NCBI RefSeq assembly: GCF_039595935.1
Contig: NZ_JBCNKR010000006.1
Span: forward strand, 310,001-374,000
Direction: 5' to 3'
DNA from: Flavobacterium sp.
GTDB taxonomy: Bacteria; Bacteroidota; Bacteroidia; Flavobacteriales; Flavobacteriaceae
Length of the DNA stretch: 64,000 nucleotides
Both the position numbers and the translations under genes were made by a program. This document shows positions 37,957-47,946 of the stretch, piece by piece; the stretch's first letter is position 1, and each line of letters starts with the position of its first letter. The notes under the pieces were generated by a model. The model was not told where the DNA came from. It saw nothing but the letters and a program-made list of their open reading frames with translations, and did not search any database.

Positions 37957-38817
37957 TTAATTCAGAATTGGTTTTACTTTATAACCTGCTTTTTTTAATA
38001 AATTAATCACTCCGGATTCTCCAGCCAAATGCGCAGATCCAACTGCAAAAAACACACTTTGTTTTTTCATTAATTCAGGCATAATTTTAACCCAATTCTG
38101 ATTTCTTTCGTCAAGAATAATCTTTTTAGTTTTTTCGCTTGTATATTTTTTGTCAGTTGTAAAATCATACATTTCATCTACATTCCCGGCTTTATAAGTT
38201 GATACTAATTTGGAAGATTCTTCAGGCGTAGATTCTTCCAGCATGGCAATCGTTTCATCATCTGTATATGCCTTTTCAAACATATCAAATTGTTGTTTTA
38301 CCGTTTCAAGTCCGCCAATTTCAATATTCCTTTTTTTAGCCTGCTCTATAAATTCCATTTCGTAGAATTTTAAATCATTACACCCGAAACTTTTCATCGA
38401 AATCAAACTCATTACAGTCAACAGACTAAAACTGTCAACCTGCTGAACCGTCATTCCGGTAGTTTTTTTCAATATGGCATCTAATTTTGCTAACTGCTCG
38501 GGATTTAGTTTTTTACTCAAAAGTTCTTTTCCCATCGCCAATTGCTGCATTTGTGACATTTCTTTCGGATCAGAAAAATTAATTTCCAGAACTAATTTTT
38601 CAGCAGATTCTAAAGCTTTTTTCGTTTTGTCAGTTAAAAAATAATCCGAAGAACAAATCATATGAATCGTTCCGTACAAGTAAGAAGGTTTGGAAAGTCC
38701 GTTTCCCGAAACTTCCCATAAAAGAGAATTTTCTAATTTAGGAGATGTTTGAGCTTGTGTTTTTACTCCAAAAACAAGAAGTATTACTGATATAGATAGA
38801 CTTACTATTTTTTTCAT
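37957..38817 (-). CDS. TraB/GumN family protein, exported
   Basis: The 286-residue product begins with a signal peptide (MKKIVSLSISVILLVFGVKTQAQ). The family is related to Tiki/PrgY proteases and is marked by two GxxH motifs: GTIHM near the N-terminus and GSAHL near the C-terminus (FFAVGSAHLAGESGVINLL); both are here, so a metalloprotease-like site may be intact. Periplasmic or outer-membrane location is inferred. As first gene of an operon with an ECF sigma and a membrane protein it might take part in envelope sensing, but this rests on context only. Confidence 0.85.
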   Translation of the reverse strand: MKKIVSLSISVILLVFGVKTQAQTSPKLENSLLWEVSGNGLSKPSYLYGTIHMICSSDYFLTDKTKKALESAEKLVLEINFSDPKEMSQMQQLAMGKELLSKKLNPEQLAKLDAILKKTTGMTVQQVDSFSLLTVMSLISMKSFGCNDLKFYEMEFIEQAKKRNIEIGGLETVKQQFDMFEKAYTDDETIAMLEESTPEESSKLVSTYKAGNVDEMYDFTTDKKYTSEKTKKIILDERNQNWVKIMPELMKKQSVFFAVGSAHLAGESGVINLLKKAGYKVKPILN

Positions 38818-38956
38818 TTTTGAGATTGGTTTAGTTAATGATTAAAACTCATTTTGTAATTACTACCCGTAAGTATAAGATTAATCAAAACGTTACAAAA
38901 AATATTAGAAATTATTTTAGGCCACTGATAAGATATAAGATTTCATTAACCAAATA

Positions 38957-39019
38957 TCACCCTGAGCGAAGTCCAAGGGCTCGCTAACTAAAATTGGCTT
39001 CGACTTCGCTCAGCCTGAC
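38957..39019. repeat. Intergenic inverted repeat with CTGAGCGAAGTC core
   Basis: CTGAGCGAAGTC at 38962-38973 pairs perfectly with GACTTCGCTCAG at 39002-39013, and the flanks partly extend it. This word pair is, from memory, a dispersed hairpin repeat of Flavobacteria. Its position just after bioF would let it act as a terminator. Confidence 0.6.
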
Positions 39020-39028
39020 AAAAAAAAT

Positions 39029-40165
39029 CTAAAATATGAAATCTCGTAAAAGTTCTAATACAGAACTAATTTCTTCTTCTGAATTATAACTATGAATACA
39101 AAATCTCAAACGTTCCTGACCTTCGGGAACTGTTGGAGAAAGTATTGGCTTTACATCAAAACCTTTGTCCTGTAATTGCTGCGCTAATTTCTTCACATTT
39201 TCATTTCCCTGAACAATGGCGGACTGAATTGCAGATTTACTTCGAACAAACATTGGCTTTAAACCCAACAAGTTTTTTTGCTGATTGAAGAACACGATAT
39301 TTTGACGCAGTTTTTCAATAGCTTCTTTTTCGATTTCTAATTGCTGATAAGCTGTTAAAATCGTAGCAACTGAATGTGGAGATAATCCGGTTGTATAAAT
39401 AAAACTTCGGGCAAAGTTTATTAAATATTCTTTGAGTTGAGGACTTCCGAGTACAACTGCACCGTGACAGCCCAGTCCTTTTCCAAAAGTCATAATTCGG
39501 GCAAAAATTCTGTTATGTAAATTCAGATATTGCAGAAGTCCTTCGCCTTTATCACCAAAAACACCTAAAGTATGGGCTTCGTCAATTATCAAATAACAAT
39601 TGTATTTTTCGGAAAGCTGCACTAATTCTTCTAAGTTTGGACTATCGCCATCCATAGAGAAAACAGTTTCTGTAACGATGTAAATATTTGTGTCGGGAAA
39701 CTTTAAAATAAGTCGTTCTAAATCTTCAAAATCATTGTGATTGAATTTATACGATTTTGCGTTTGACATTACAATTCCATCCCTAATTGAAGCATGACTT
39801 AACTCATCATATAAAATAACATCATTTCTTTGCGGTACAGCGCTAAAAAAACCCAAATTGGCATCATAACCCGAATTGAAAATTAAAGCAGCTTCTGCAT
39901 CGTGAAATTGAGAGATAAAACTTTCGGCTATTTGATACAAAGAATGATTTCCTGAAATTAATCTTGAACCTGTTGCTCCGTTTTGAAAAATTTCATTTTC
40001 ATGCAGATAAGCATGCGTGAGTTTAAAAATAGTTTCTGATTTTGAAAATCCGATATAATCATTTGATGAAAAATCAACCAGATTATTAAACACAGGAAGT
40101 TTCCGAAGCGAATTATTCTGCTTTCTATTTTCGAGTTTTTTATTAAGGTTTTCAGGTAATTCCAT
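39029..40165 (-). CDS. bioF: 8-amino-7-oxononanoate synthase
   Basis: PLP enzyme joining pimeloyl thioester and L-alanine to give KAPA, the first ring-precursor step of biotin synthesis. The 378-residue length is typical. Landmarks: FSSNDYIGF near residue 33, NGATGSRLISGNHSLY, IIDEAHTLGVFGDKG with the PLP aspartate, and the PLP lysine K229 in MTFGKGLGCHGA. It is separated from bioD-bioA by the sigma-factor operon. A possible -7 box (TAACTTTG on the coding strand, 40171-40178) ends only 5 bases before the ATG, which would give an almost leaderless mRNA. Confidence 0.95.
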   Translation of the reverse strand: MELPENLNKKLENRKQNNSLRKLPVFNNLVDFSSNDYIGFSKSETIFKLTHAYLHENEIFQNGATGSRLISGNHSLYQIAESFISQFHDAEAALIFNSGYDANLGFFSAVPQRNDVILYDELSHASIRDGIVMSNAKSYKFNHNDFEDLERLILKFPDTNIYIVTETVFSMDGDSPNLEELVQLSEKYNCYLIIDEAHTLGVFGDKGEGLLQYLNLHNRIFARIMTFGKGLGCHGAVVLGSPQLKEYLINFARSFIYTTGLSPHSVATILTAYQQLEIEKEAIEKLRQNIVFFNQQKNLLGLKPMFVRSKSAIQSAIVQGNENVKKLAQQLQDKGFDVKPILSPTVPEGQERLRFCIHSYNSEEEISSVLELLRDFIF

Positions 40166-40243
40166 AAAAACAAAGTTATGAAATTGAAATTTGATACATT
40201 CAAACAGCGGGATTTGATATTCCCGCTATTTTTAAACTGAATA

Positions 40244-40882
40244 TTAAATTGCACATATAAACGGCGACTGCCTGCTGCAATTTGACTGAATTAATTCTTT
40301 CACCATAAATACGGCGATATCAAATGCACTGATTTTATCACCTGAACAGTCTTGAAGATCAACAGCTATTTCAGAACTATTAGCTGTAAACTCTATAAAC
40401 GGAACACGAACTTGTGTCCAGTTTACCTCACTTTTTACCAAAAGATCATAGGCTTTTTGGCGATCTTCCTGAATTAACGGAAAATTGTTTTTCATCCAAT
40501 CTGTAGCCATAATTGTTTTTGGACTTTTTTTATCAAATGGTGTATCAATGTTAAGACCAGCAAGAAGAACATAACGTTCGATTTTATAATCATTCATTAC
40601 GTTTAAAACGTTTTTTGTTACTTCACTTGCAACAAGAGGCTCGTCTTTTCTCTGACCAATAGTACTTATAACGGCCTGACAATCTTTTAGCAATAACTTT
40701 ATGGATTCTAAATCGAGTGCATCGCCTTGAATGATTTCAATTTTAGGGTTTTGAATTTCGAAATTTTGAGGATTTCTCAGTAAAAGTTTTATACTAAATC
40801 CTTCTTTTAACAACTGGTTTACGAGATAATTTCCAGTTCTTCCGCCACCGCCCAAAACGGCAATTTTTGATATATTTTTCAT
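40244..40882 (-). CDS. NAD(P)-binding protein, atypical SDR / NmrA-like
   Basis: The 212-residue Rossmann-fold protein opens IAVLGGGGRTGNYLVNQLL, the GxxGxxG dinucleotide-binding motif, followed by LLLRNPQNF at the end of beta-2 and IIQGDALD after beta-3. AVISTIGQRKDEPL and YVLLAGLNID continue the pattern. No YxxxK catalytic pair of classical SDRs is visible, so it may be a reductase of the atypical group or a redox sensor. It precedes bioF by 78 bases on the same strand. The substrate is unknown. Confidence 0.82.
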   Translation of the reverse strand: MKNISKIAVLGGGGRTGNYLVNQLLKEGFSIKLLLRNPQNFEIQNPKIEIIQGDALDLESIKLLLKDCQAVISTIGQRKDEPLVASEVTKNVLNVMNDYKIERYVLLAGLNIDTPFDKKSPKTIMATDWMKNNFPLIQEDRQKAYDLLVKSEVNWTQVRVPFIEFTANSSEIAVDLQDCSGDKISAFDIAVFMVKELIQSNCSRQSPFICAI

Positions 40883-41006
40883 AGATATTCTTTATAAAAT
40901 TTGACATAAATAATTTGCGCTTTATGAAACGAATAAAGCGAAAACATAAAAGCTTACTGTGCTTTTATCAATACGATCAATATTTTATAAAGAGATTCTA
41001 ATACCT

Positions 41007-41014
41007 CAAAGATA
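41007..41014 (-). promoter_or_regulatory. Candidate -7 box for the NmrA-like gene
   Basis: CAAAGATA on the plus strand reads TATCTTTG on the coding strand. The leader would be about 125 bases; no -33 at the usual distance. Confidence 0.35.
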
Positions 41015-41032
41015 AGAATTTTAAAAAATAAA

Positions 41033-41060
41033 AAAAGCCAAACATTTCTGTTTGGCTTTT
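41033..41060 (-). terminator. Terminator of atpD-atpC
   Basis: Perfect 12-bp inverted repeat (41033-41044 with 41049-41060); on the minus strand it is followed by a long T-rich tract, 23 bases after the atpC stop. Confidence 0.85.
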
Positions 41061-41082
41061 AAGATTATTTCGAAATTGTTTT

Positions 41083-41364
41083 TTAGTCTACTAAAACAAT
41101 TATCTTGTTATCTTTCATTTCGATTGTTCCTGACGTAATCTCTAATGTGTAAGTTTGGTCATTCACTTTCGTAAATTTATCTGCTACCTCTTTAGAAAAA
41201 TTGAAACTAGACGCTGCAATTTTAATTGTTCCTTTTTCTAGAATAGAAACGATAGGAGCGTGATTATTCAAAATCTGAAAGCTTCCATCAACTCCAGGAA
41301 GTGTAACTGCAGTTACTTCTCCTGAAAATAATTTTGCTTCTGGTGATACTATTTCTAAAATCAT
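41083..41364 (-). CDS. atpC: F1 ATP synthase epsilon subunit, short form
   Basis: Central-stalk subunit of F1Fo ATP synthase. At 93 residues it contains only the N-terminal beta-sandwich (MILEIVSPEAKLFSGEVTAV, then LPGVDGSFQILNNHAPIVS), and lacks the C-terminal two-helix arm that inhibits ATP hydrolysis in the 130-140-residue enzymes of many bacteria. Short epsilon subunits are usual in Bacteroidota as far as I recall. It follows atpD after 82 bases containing a stem-loop. The other ATP synthase genes are not in the window. Confidence 0.93.
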   Translation of the reverse strand: MILEIVSPEAKLFSGEVTAVTLPGVDGSFQILNNHAPIVSILEKGTIKIAASSFNFSKEVADKFTKVNDQTYTLEITSGTIEMKDNKIIVLVD

Positions 41365-41391
41365 ATTTTTTAAGTTAGAAGTTATTTGTTA

Positions 41392-41442
41392 AAAGTTAAA
41401 AGTTACGAAACATATAACCTTTAACTTCTAACTTTTAACTTT
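41392..41442 (-). repeat. AGTTAAA-type repeats forming a stem-loop between atpD and atpC
   Basis: AAAGTTAAAAGTTA (41392-41405) pairs perfectly with 41429-41442, and further AGTTAGAAG/AGTTAAA words lie around it. The stem is AT-only apart from the paired C and G, and no T-run follows on the minus strand, so it may be a processing or attenuation site or merely a dispersed repeat. Confidence 0.55.
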
Positions 41443-41446
41443 ATTT

Positions 41447-42961
<1,515 letters not shown>

Positions 42962-43019
42962 TTATGTATTTATTAAATAGCTATTTAGGTTTATCGAAAA
43001 CACCTCTTTTTTCAGAGCG

Positions 43020-43049
43020 CAAAGATAATTTTTTAAAATATAAAATCAA
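43020..43049 (-). promoter_or_regulatory. Promoter of atpD-atpC
   Basis: On the minus strand TTG (43049-43047), a 19-base gap and TATCTTTG (43027-43020): a complete match to the Bacteroidota consensus, with a leader of about 55 bases. Confidence 0.65.
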
Positions 43050-43139
43050 TTTTTTTTTCATAAAAAATAGCATGATTTTGTTTGATTCATAAAAACAGAC
43101 TTTTAAACTGTCGTTTATGTCATTTTTTAACGAAATAAA

Positions 43140-43173
43140 AAAGCCACTACATTTTACAAAAACGAGTGGCTTT
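43140..43173 (-). terminator. Terminator after the SGNH lipoprotein gene
   Basis: Nine-bp inverted repeat AAAGCCACT (43140-43148) with 43165-43173, followed on the minus strand by a T-rich tract, 22 bases after the stop. Confidence 0.75.
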
Positions 43174-43194
43174 CTTAATTAAAAAAATGGTATA

Positions 43195-44757
43195 TTATAA
43201 TGACGCCGGATATTGAATAGGATATGCACCTAAATCAACATGACGAAGTGTTGAACCGTATTTAGCGTTTATGGCATCTATAAAAATATTTGCAATTAAA
43301 CCATATCCTCTTGCACTTGGATGAACTCCGTCTAAAGAAAAAGCTCCTCCGGTTACATAAGTAGAAGACATTGTATAATTTCCAAATCTATATCCGCCGC
43401 TTGCTAATTGTGTTAAGATTGCTCTTGTATCAACAAAAGCTAAGCCTTTTTCTTTAGCGACCGCCTCTATAGTTGTATTGTATGCATCTGTTGCAACTTT
43501 AATTTCAGAAATTTCAGTTGGAATCAAAACGTGTTTATCTTGTAAAGGATATGTTATTCCAAATTTATCTAATGGCGCAGGAGGTGCAAAACCAAGTCCT
43601 GAATCTGATGCTTTTGGCGCAGCTCCAATATCTGTTCTAGTTGGCAGAACCACTAAATCTGTTGCTCTTGCTTGTCTAGCCTGTCCAAAAACAGCTCCGT
43701 AAAACGCTGCGTTCTGTGCTCCCATTGAAGGTGTAAACGCCGCAGTTAATTGAGCAGAAAGATTAGGAAGTGATTCATCTTTTATTAATACTGGGTTTGA
43801 ACCCGTTTCAGACAACAAGTTAATTCTATCTCCTGCCTGAAAAGCTGTCAATGCTTGTTTTAGAGGGCCATATAATTGTGCATTTAATGCTTTAATAGTA
43901 GCCACTCCTACAGCCTGATTACCACCACCAAGAGTTGAAGCAGTAAGAGGATTATAAGGTACGGTTATAAAATACGGCAAAGCGGTAATGTATGGCAGAT
44001 TTGCCACAACACCTTTTGCACCATTAGCCGTCAAACTTGTTGCCAATGTAGTGTAAACATTTGCAAAAACAGTTGGATCTGTAATATCGTTTCCTCCGTA
44101 AGTAGCCGGATTTAAATTCCCTTTTTGATCTTTACCAACTCCTCCAGAAAGCGCATAACTCAAAACATCATTTCCACCAATAAATAACGAAAAGAAAGTC
44201 GGTGCCTGCGTTATTGCATCTGCCAGAACAGTTGTTGAAGGCGAGCTTGAGAATCTGGCAAAGTAAGGATTTGCTGCTCCTGTTGCTACTCCGGCAACAT
44301 TTCCGTAACCAGCCGCTACTAAGTGAAAACTTTTTGCTCCAGGCACACCTAAATTGTTAAATGGTCCCGTAAGATGAGCTGTTATTTCTGTTGTTGGTTT
44401 TCCTGTTACGCTTACGGGTGCCTGACCATTGAAATATAATCGGGTTCCAGCGACAACATTCCCGCCTAATAATAATCCTCCCAGATTATCATTCATTAGC
44501 GGTGTTGTAAAAGTTCCGCCGCCAGCAGCCACAAACTGCTGTGCTAAAATATTAGTATATGCCCCTTCTTGTCCTCTTTTAAACAAAGCATTATCACTAT
44601 ATCCTGCTGCGAAAGAATCTCCAAGCGCAACATATTTTGTAAATACTGCCGAGCCGGGAACTACAGGAACTTCTTCCGGCGTATTATTGTCATCACTATT
44701 ACAAGCTGCCATAAAGGTTAAAGAAACCATTAATAGCCATTTTATATTTTTTTTCAT
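43195..44757 (-). CDS. SGNH/GDSL-family hydrolase, lipoprotein
   Basis: Probable esterase or lipase of 520 residues anchored as a lipoprotein. The N-terminus MKKNIKWLLMVSLTFMAAC gives a lipobox with C19; the acidic run CNSDDNN after it resembles the lipoprotein export signal that sends Flavobacterium lipoproteins to the cell surface. Block I is YVALGDSFAAGYS (S48 nucleophile), FIGGNDVLSY supplies the block III asparagine, and LDGVHPSARGY supplies the Asp-His pair (D476, H479). It is 79 bases downstream of a TonB-dependent receptor gene on the same strand, so the pair may release and import a product. The substrate is unknown. Confidence 0.88.
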   Translation of the reverse strand: MKKNIKWLLMVSLTFMAACNSDDNNTPEEVPVVPGSAVFTKYVALGDSFAAGYSDNALFKRGQEGAYTNILAQQFVAAGGGTFTTPLMNDNLGGLLLGGNVVAGTRLYFNGQAPVSVTGKPTTEITAHLTGPFNNLGVPGAKSFHLVAAGYGNVAGVATGAANPYFARFSSSPSTTVLADAITQAPTFFSLFIGGNDVLSYALSGGVGKDQKGNLNPATYGGNDITDPTVFANVYTTLATSLTANGAKGVVANLPYITALPYFITVPYNPLTASTLGGGNQAVGVATIKALNAQLYGPLKQALTAFQAGDRINLLSETGSNPVLIKDESLPNLSAQLTAAFTPSMGAQNAAFYGAVFGQARQARATDLVVLPTRTDIGAAPKASDSGLGFAPPAPLDKFGITYPLQDKHVLIPTEISEIKVATDAYNTTIEAVAKEKGLAFVDTRAILTQLASGGYRFGNYTMSSTYVTGGAFSLDGVHPSARGYGLIANIFIDAINAKYGSTLRHVDLGAYPIQYPASL

Positions 44758-44836
44758 GTTAGTACTTTTTAAATTATTACCTCTTCATTTTCATTCAGCT
44801 TAAAAGAGCTGATTCAGTTTCTCAAATAATTATTAC

Positions 44837-47629
44837 TTAAGGATTAATTGTCCATGAAGCAAACCACTGCTGACCTATCATACCTGCTCCAATTACCTGA
44901 AGATAATCTGATCCGAAAAGGTTTGTTGCACCAACTTTTATTACTGATTTAAGTTTTGGCAGTGCATAGTTTATCTGAGCATCAAGAACTGTATTTTCAG
45001 GAATCATACCATCTCCAAAAGAAGATTCCCATAAATATTCTGTATTCCATCTCACATTAACATTGAAACCTAAGTTTTTAGTTACTTTAGAATTTCCTAA
45101 AGAGGCTTTAATTCTATGTTTTGGAGTATTAAATCCTGCTACGAAATCAGGGTCATCTTTTTGATCGAAATTAAATTGAGCATAATTATAATTTACTCCT
45201 AATTCAAAATCTTTATATACTTTTTTAGACAAACCAACACCAAATCCTAAAGAAGAAATTTGAGCAGTAGTATTTGTGTAAACCTGATACACTCTTCTGT
45301 CACCAAAAGCTAATGCCTGATAGGTTTTTTGCACTTCTGCGTCAGCTGGATTAGTCCCTACTGTTCCATAGTAAGGAGAAATAACTCTCGCCGTATTCAT
45401 GAAGTCATTGTAAATATTGTAGTATCCGTTAATATCAATTGATAAATCGTTTTGAACTACTGAACGATATCCTGCCTCAAATGCCTGCACTTGTTCTGGT
45501 TTTACTAAACCAATATTTGCCACCTGAAGGTCGTTTGGATTCGAAGAAGCAGCAAATGCCTGAACAGAAGCTACTGTATACGCATTGTGATAAGCATTTT
45601 GACCTGACATTTGAATTGTTGCCGGCTGACCTGCAATTGCCTGACCTGCTGAACTTACATTTACAGTTTCCTGAAAACGGTCTAAGTTTTCAGCTGCAGA
45701 TCCAATTAATGCGAATGGCCCTAAATCTAAACCTATATATTGATCTTGTGTTGTTGGGTTACGGAAACCTGTTTGGTAAGAAACTCTAAAGTTGTGTCTT
45801 TTTGATTCTCCTGCAGAATATACCAATGAAAGTCTTGGAGAAACATTTCCGTCAAAGTTTTGACTTTTATCATAACGAATAGATCCTGTAAGCTTTAACC
45901 TATCATCAATAAATTTTTTCTGTAATTGAGTATAAGCTCCATACTCTTTATAATCAATTGGTCCGTCGTAATCTGTAAAGATTGTTCCTTCAGAGTTCAT
46001 GATATATTTTCTCCAAGAACCTCCAACCTGAATTTCTGCCCATTTAATGATATCTTTAAAATTATAGTTGATATCTGAGTGATATAATTTTGAATGATCT
46101 ATGAATTTTGCTCCTTGTGTCAAATCAGGGTTTGAAATAACCGTTTTAAGAGCACTGTTAAACTGAGCTGAACCTGGCTCAAATCTAGGAGAACCTGTTG
46201 GTTTTGGAATAAAAGAAATCGCTGCCGGAAGCACATTGTAATCAGCAAAGTTTCTTGCAATCGCTGCAGATTCATTTGCATTCGTTCCCATAACAGCCCC
46301 AGCATATTGATAAGCTGTTGCATAGTTAGTAAACCATTCTGTATCTGATTTAGCCGCTCTGTTAACGTTCCATGCTGCAAATCTCATATCATAAGAATCT
46401 CCGGCATCTTCACTTGTAAAATAGATTCTTCCAAAGAAGTTTTTCCCTTTTACTTCAAATTTACCTTGCTGCATTAAGAAATCTTTTAAAGCATATCGGT
46501 TAGCTCCCTGATAAATTGTACTTCCTGTACCTATTTTATATTGTAGTATAAATTCTGTATCATTAGCCCACGGTTTAATATGAGCACTGAAATCAGCCTT
46601 CATACTTTTAACTTTATTATCAGTTAAATCTTGTTCACGATATCCTGTTCTACTTACTTGTCCAACATTTGAGATAAAAGTTGTAACCTCGTCACCATAG
46701 ATATTTAATCCGTCATAATTTTGATTAACCGCATGGCTGTCTCCACCCGCAGTCATACTTCTTTTATCACCTGCGATCCATTCCGTAGCAGTCATATAAG
46801 TAAAGTTCGCTTTCATAGCAAAATGTTTTGTAAACGCTTTTGCCGCTCTAATTCCGAAATCATTGTAGTCATTAGTTCCTGCTATGTCCTGACTAGTTTG
46901 CCCATATTTATAGTAAACACTTATTCCTTCATTTGTAAAAGGACTTTTACTATTCATAAACATAATTCCGTTAAAAGCGTTTGCACCATAAAGAGCAGAA
47001 GATGCTCCCGGCAAAAGTTCAACGCTTGCAACATCGATATCAGAAACCCCAATTAAGTTTCCTAACACAAAGTTCAAAGCTGGGGAAGAGTTGTCCATAC
47101 CATCAACCAATTGCATAAATCTGGTATTAGCAACAGTAGCAAAACCACGAGTATTTATTGATTTAAAAGAAATACTGCTCGTATTGAAATGCACTTCTTT
47201 TAAATTTTCCAATCCATCATAAAAAGTGGGAGCTGTTGTGTTTTTAATTTCCTGAATACCCATTCTTTCAATTGTAACAGGTGATTCAATAACTCTTTCA
47301 GGAGTTCTGGAAGCCGAAACCACAATCTCATCAAGTTTGGTTTCTTCATCTTTTAGAGTAACGTTTATTTTTTGATTTGCAGATGTAACATTGATTGTTT
47401 GAGCTTCAAATCCCACGGCAGATACCTTTATCAAAAATGGCAGTTTTTCATTTGTAGTCAATTTAAACGTTCCGTCAAAATCAGTTGATACACCGCTGCT
47501 GGATCCGAGCACAACAACGTTAGCACCTGGAATAGATTGTTTGTTACTATCAGTAACCGAACCTGTAATTGTATTTTGCGCAAAGGATATTCCGCTGAAA
47601 AACAACATAATTAGCAAGTAGACTCTCAT
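44837..47629 (-). CDS. TonB-dependent outer-membrane receptor with carboxypeptidase-like N-domain
   Basis: Outer-membrane uptake channel of 930 residues. Signal peptide MRVYLLIMLFFSGISFAQ, then a CarboxypepD_reg-like domain (about 19-100; ITGSVTDSNKQSIPGANVVV), the plug (about 105-240; ERMGIQEIKNTTAPTFYDGL and LLPGASSALYGANAFNGIMF), and a beta-barrel to the C-terminus. The final residues WFASWTINP end in a short aromatic-containing strand. Unlike SusC proteins it has no SusD gene beside it; its partner is the SGNH lipoprotein downstream. I found no clear TAnnTTTG box upstream. The ligand cannot be inferred. Confidence 0.93.
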   Translation of the reverse strand: MRVYLLIMLFFSGISFAQNTITGSVTDSNKQSIPGANVVVLGSSSGVSTDFDGTFKLTTNEKLPFLIKVSAVGFEAQTINVTSANQKINVTLKDEETKLDEIVVSASRTPERVIESPVTIERMGIQEIKNTTAPTFYDGLENLKEVHFNTSSISFKSINTRGFATVANTRFMQLVDGMDNSSPALNFVLGNLIGVSDIDVASVELLPGASSALYGANAFNGIMFMNSKSPFTNEGISVYYKYGQTSQDIAGTNDYNDFGIRAAKAFTKHFAMKANFTYMTATEWIAGDKRSMTAGGDSHAVNQNYDGLNIYGDEVTTFISNVGQVSRTGYREQDLTDNKVKSMKADFSAHIKPWANDTEFILQYKIGTGSTIYQGANRYALKDFLMQQGKFEVKGKNFFGRIYFTSEDAGDSYDMRFAAWNVNRAAKSDTEWFTNYATAYQYAGAVMGTNANESAAIARNFADYNVLPAAISFIPKPTGSPRFEPGSAQFNSALKTVISNPDLTQGAKFIDHSKLYHSDINYNFKDIIKWAEIQVGGSWRKYIMNSEGTIFTDYDGPIDYKEYGAYTQLQKKFIDDRLKLTGSIRYDKSQNFDGNVSPRLSLVYSAGESKRHNFRVSYQTGFRNPTTQDQYIGLDLGPFALIGSAAENLDRFQETVNVSSAGQAIAGQPATIQMSGQNAYHNAYTVASVQAFAASSNPNDLQVANIGLVKPEQVQAFEAGYRSVVQNDLSIDINGYYNIYNDFMNTARVISPYYGTVGTNPADAEVQKTYQALAFGDRRVYQVYTNTTAQISSLGFGVGLSKKVYKDFELGVNYNYAQFNFDQKDDPDFVAGFNTPKHRIKASLGNSKVTKNLGFNVNVRWNTEYLWESSFGDGMIPENTVLDAQINYALPKLKSVIKVGATNLFGSDYLQVIGAGMIGQQWFASWTINP

Positions 47630-47946
47630 TAGGGTTAGTTTTTGGTTAGTTCTATATTAGTTTGTATAGCCAAAATACAAATATTTTTAATATTAATAAA
47701 AAAACGTTAAAAAAAATTCATATTCAACACTATTTTTAAAACTATTTTAACTATTTCGTAATTGATTTTATTAGATAAAAATCAAATATTAAATAAAGAA
47801 AAACCACAATACTATGCATACATATAAATTTTTAATATTTTTCTGAGGATTTAATAAAAATACATATGCAAGAAAAAAATATGACAATAAAAAAAAGCGA
47901 GACCTAAATCTCGCTTTTTTAACATTATTTATATTTTGAAATATAT
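47630..47946. other. 317-base AT-rich intergenic region
   Basis: Holds the upstream region of the TonB receptor gene and, at its right end, the glmS terminator. No other structure, ORF or exact TAnnTTTG box was seen. Confidence 0.5.
47891..47920 (-). terminator. Terminator of the GT5-like / DUF4270 / glmS operon
   Basis: Perfect 12-bp inverted repeat (47891-47902 with 47909-47920) with flanking A and T runs, 27 bases after the glmS stop. Confidence 0.85.

Noticed and set aside
45439..45789. 116-codon plus-strand frame
   Set aside because: Antisense to the TonB receptor barrel; leucine/glutamine-rich composition is typical of a shadow frame.
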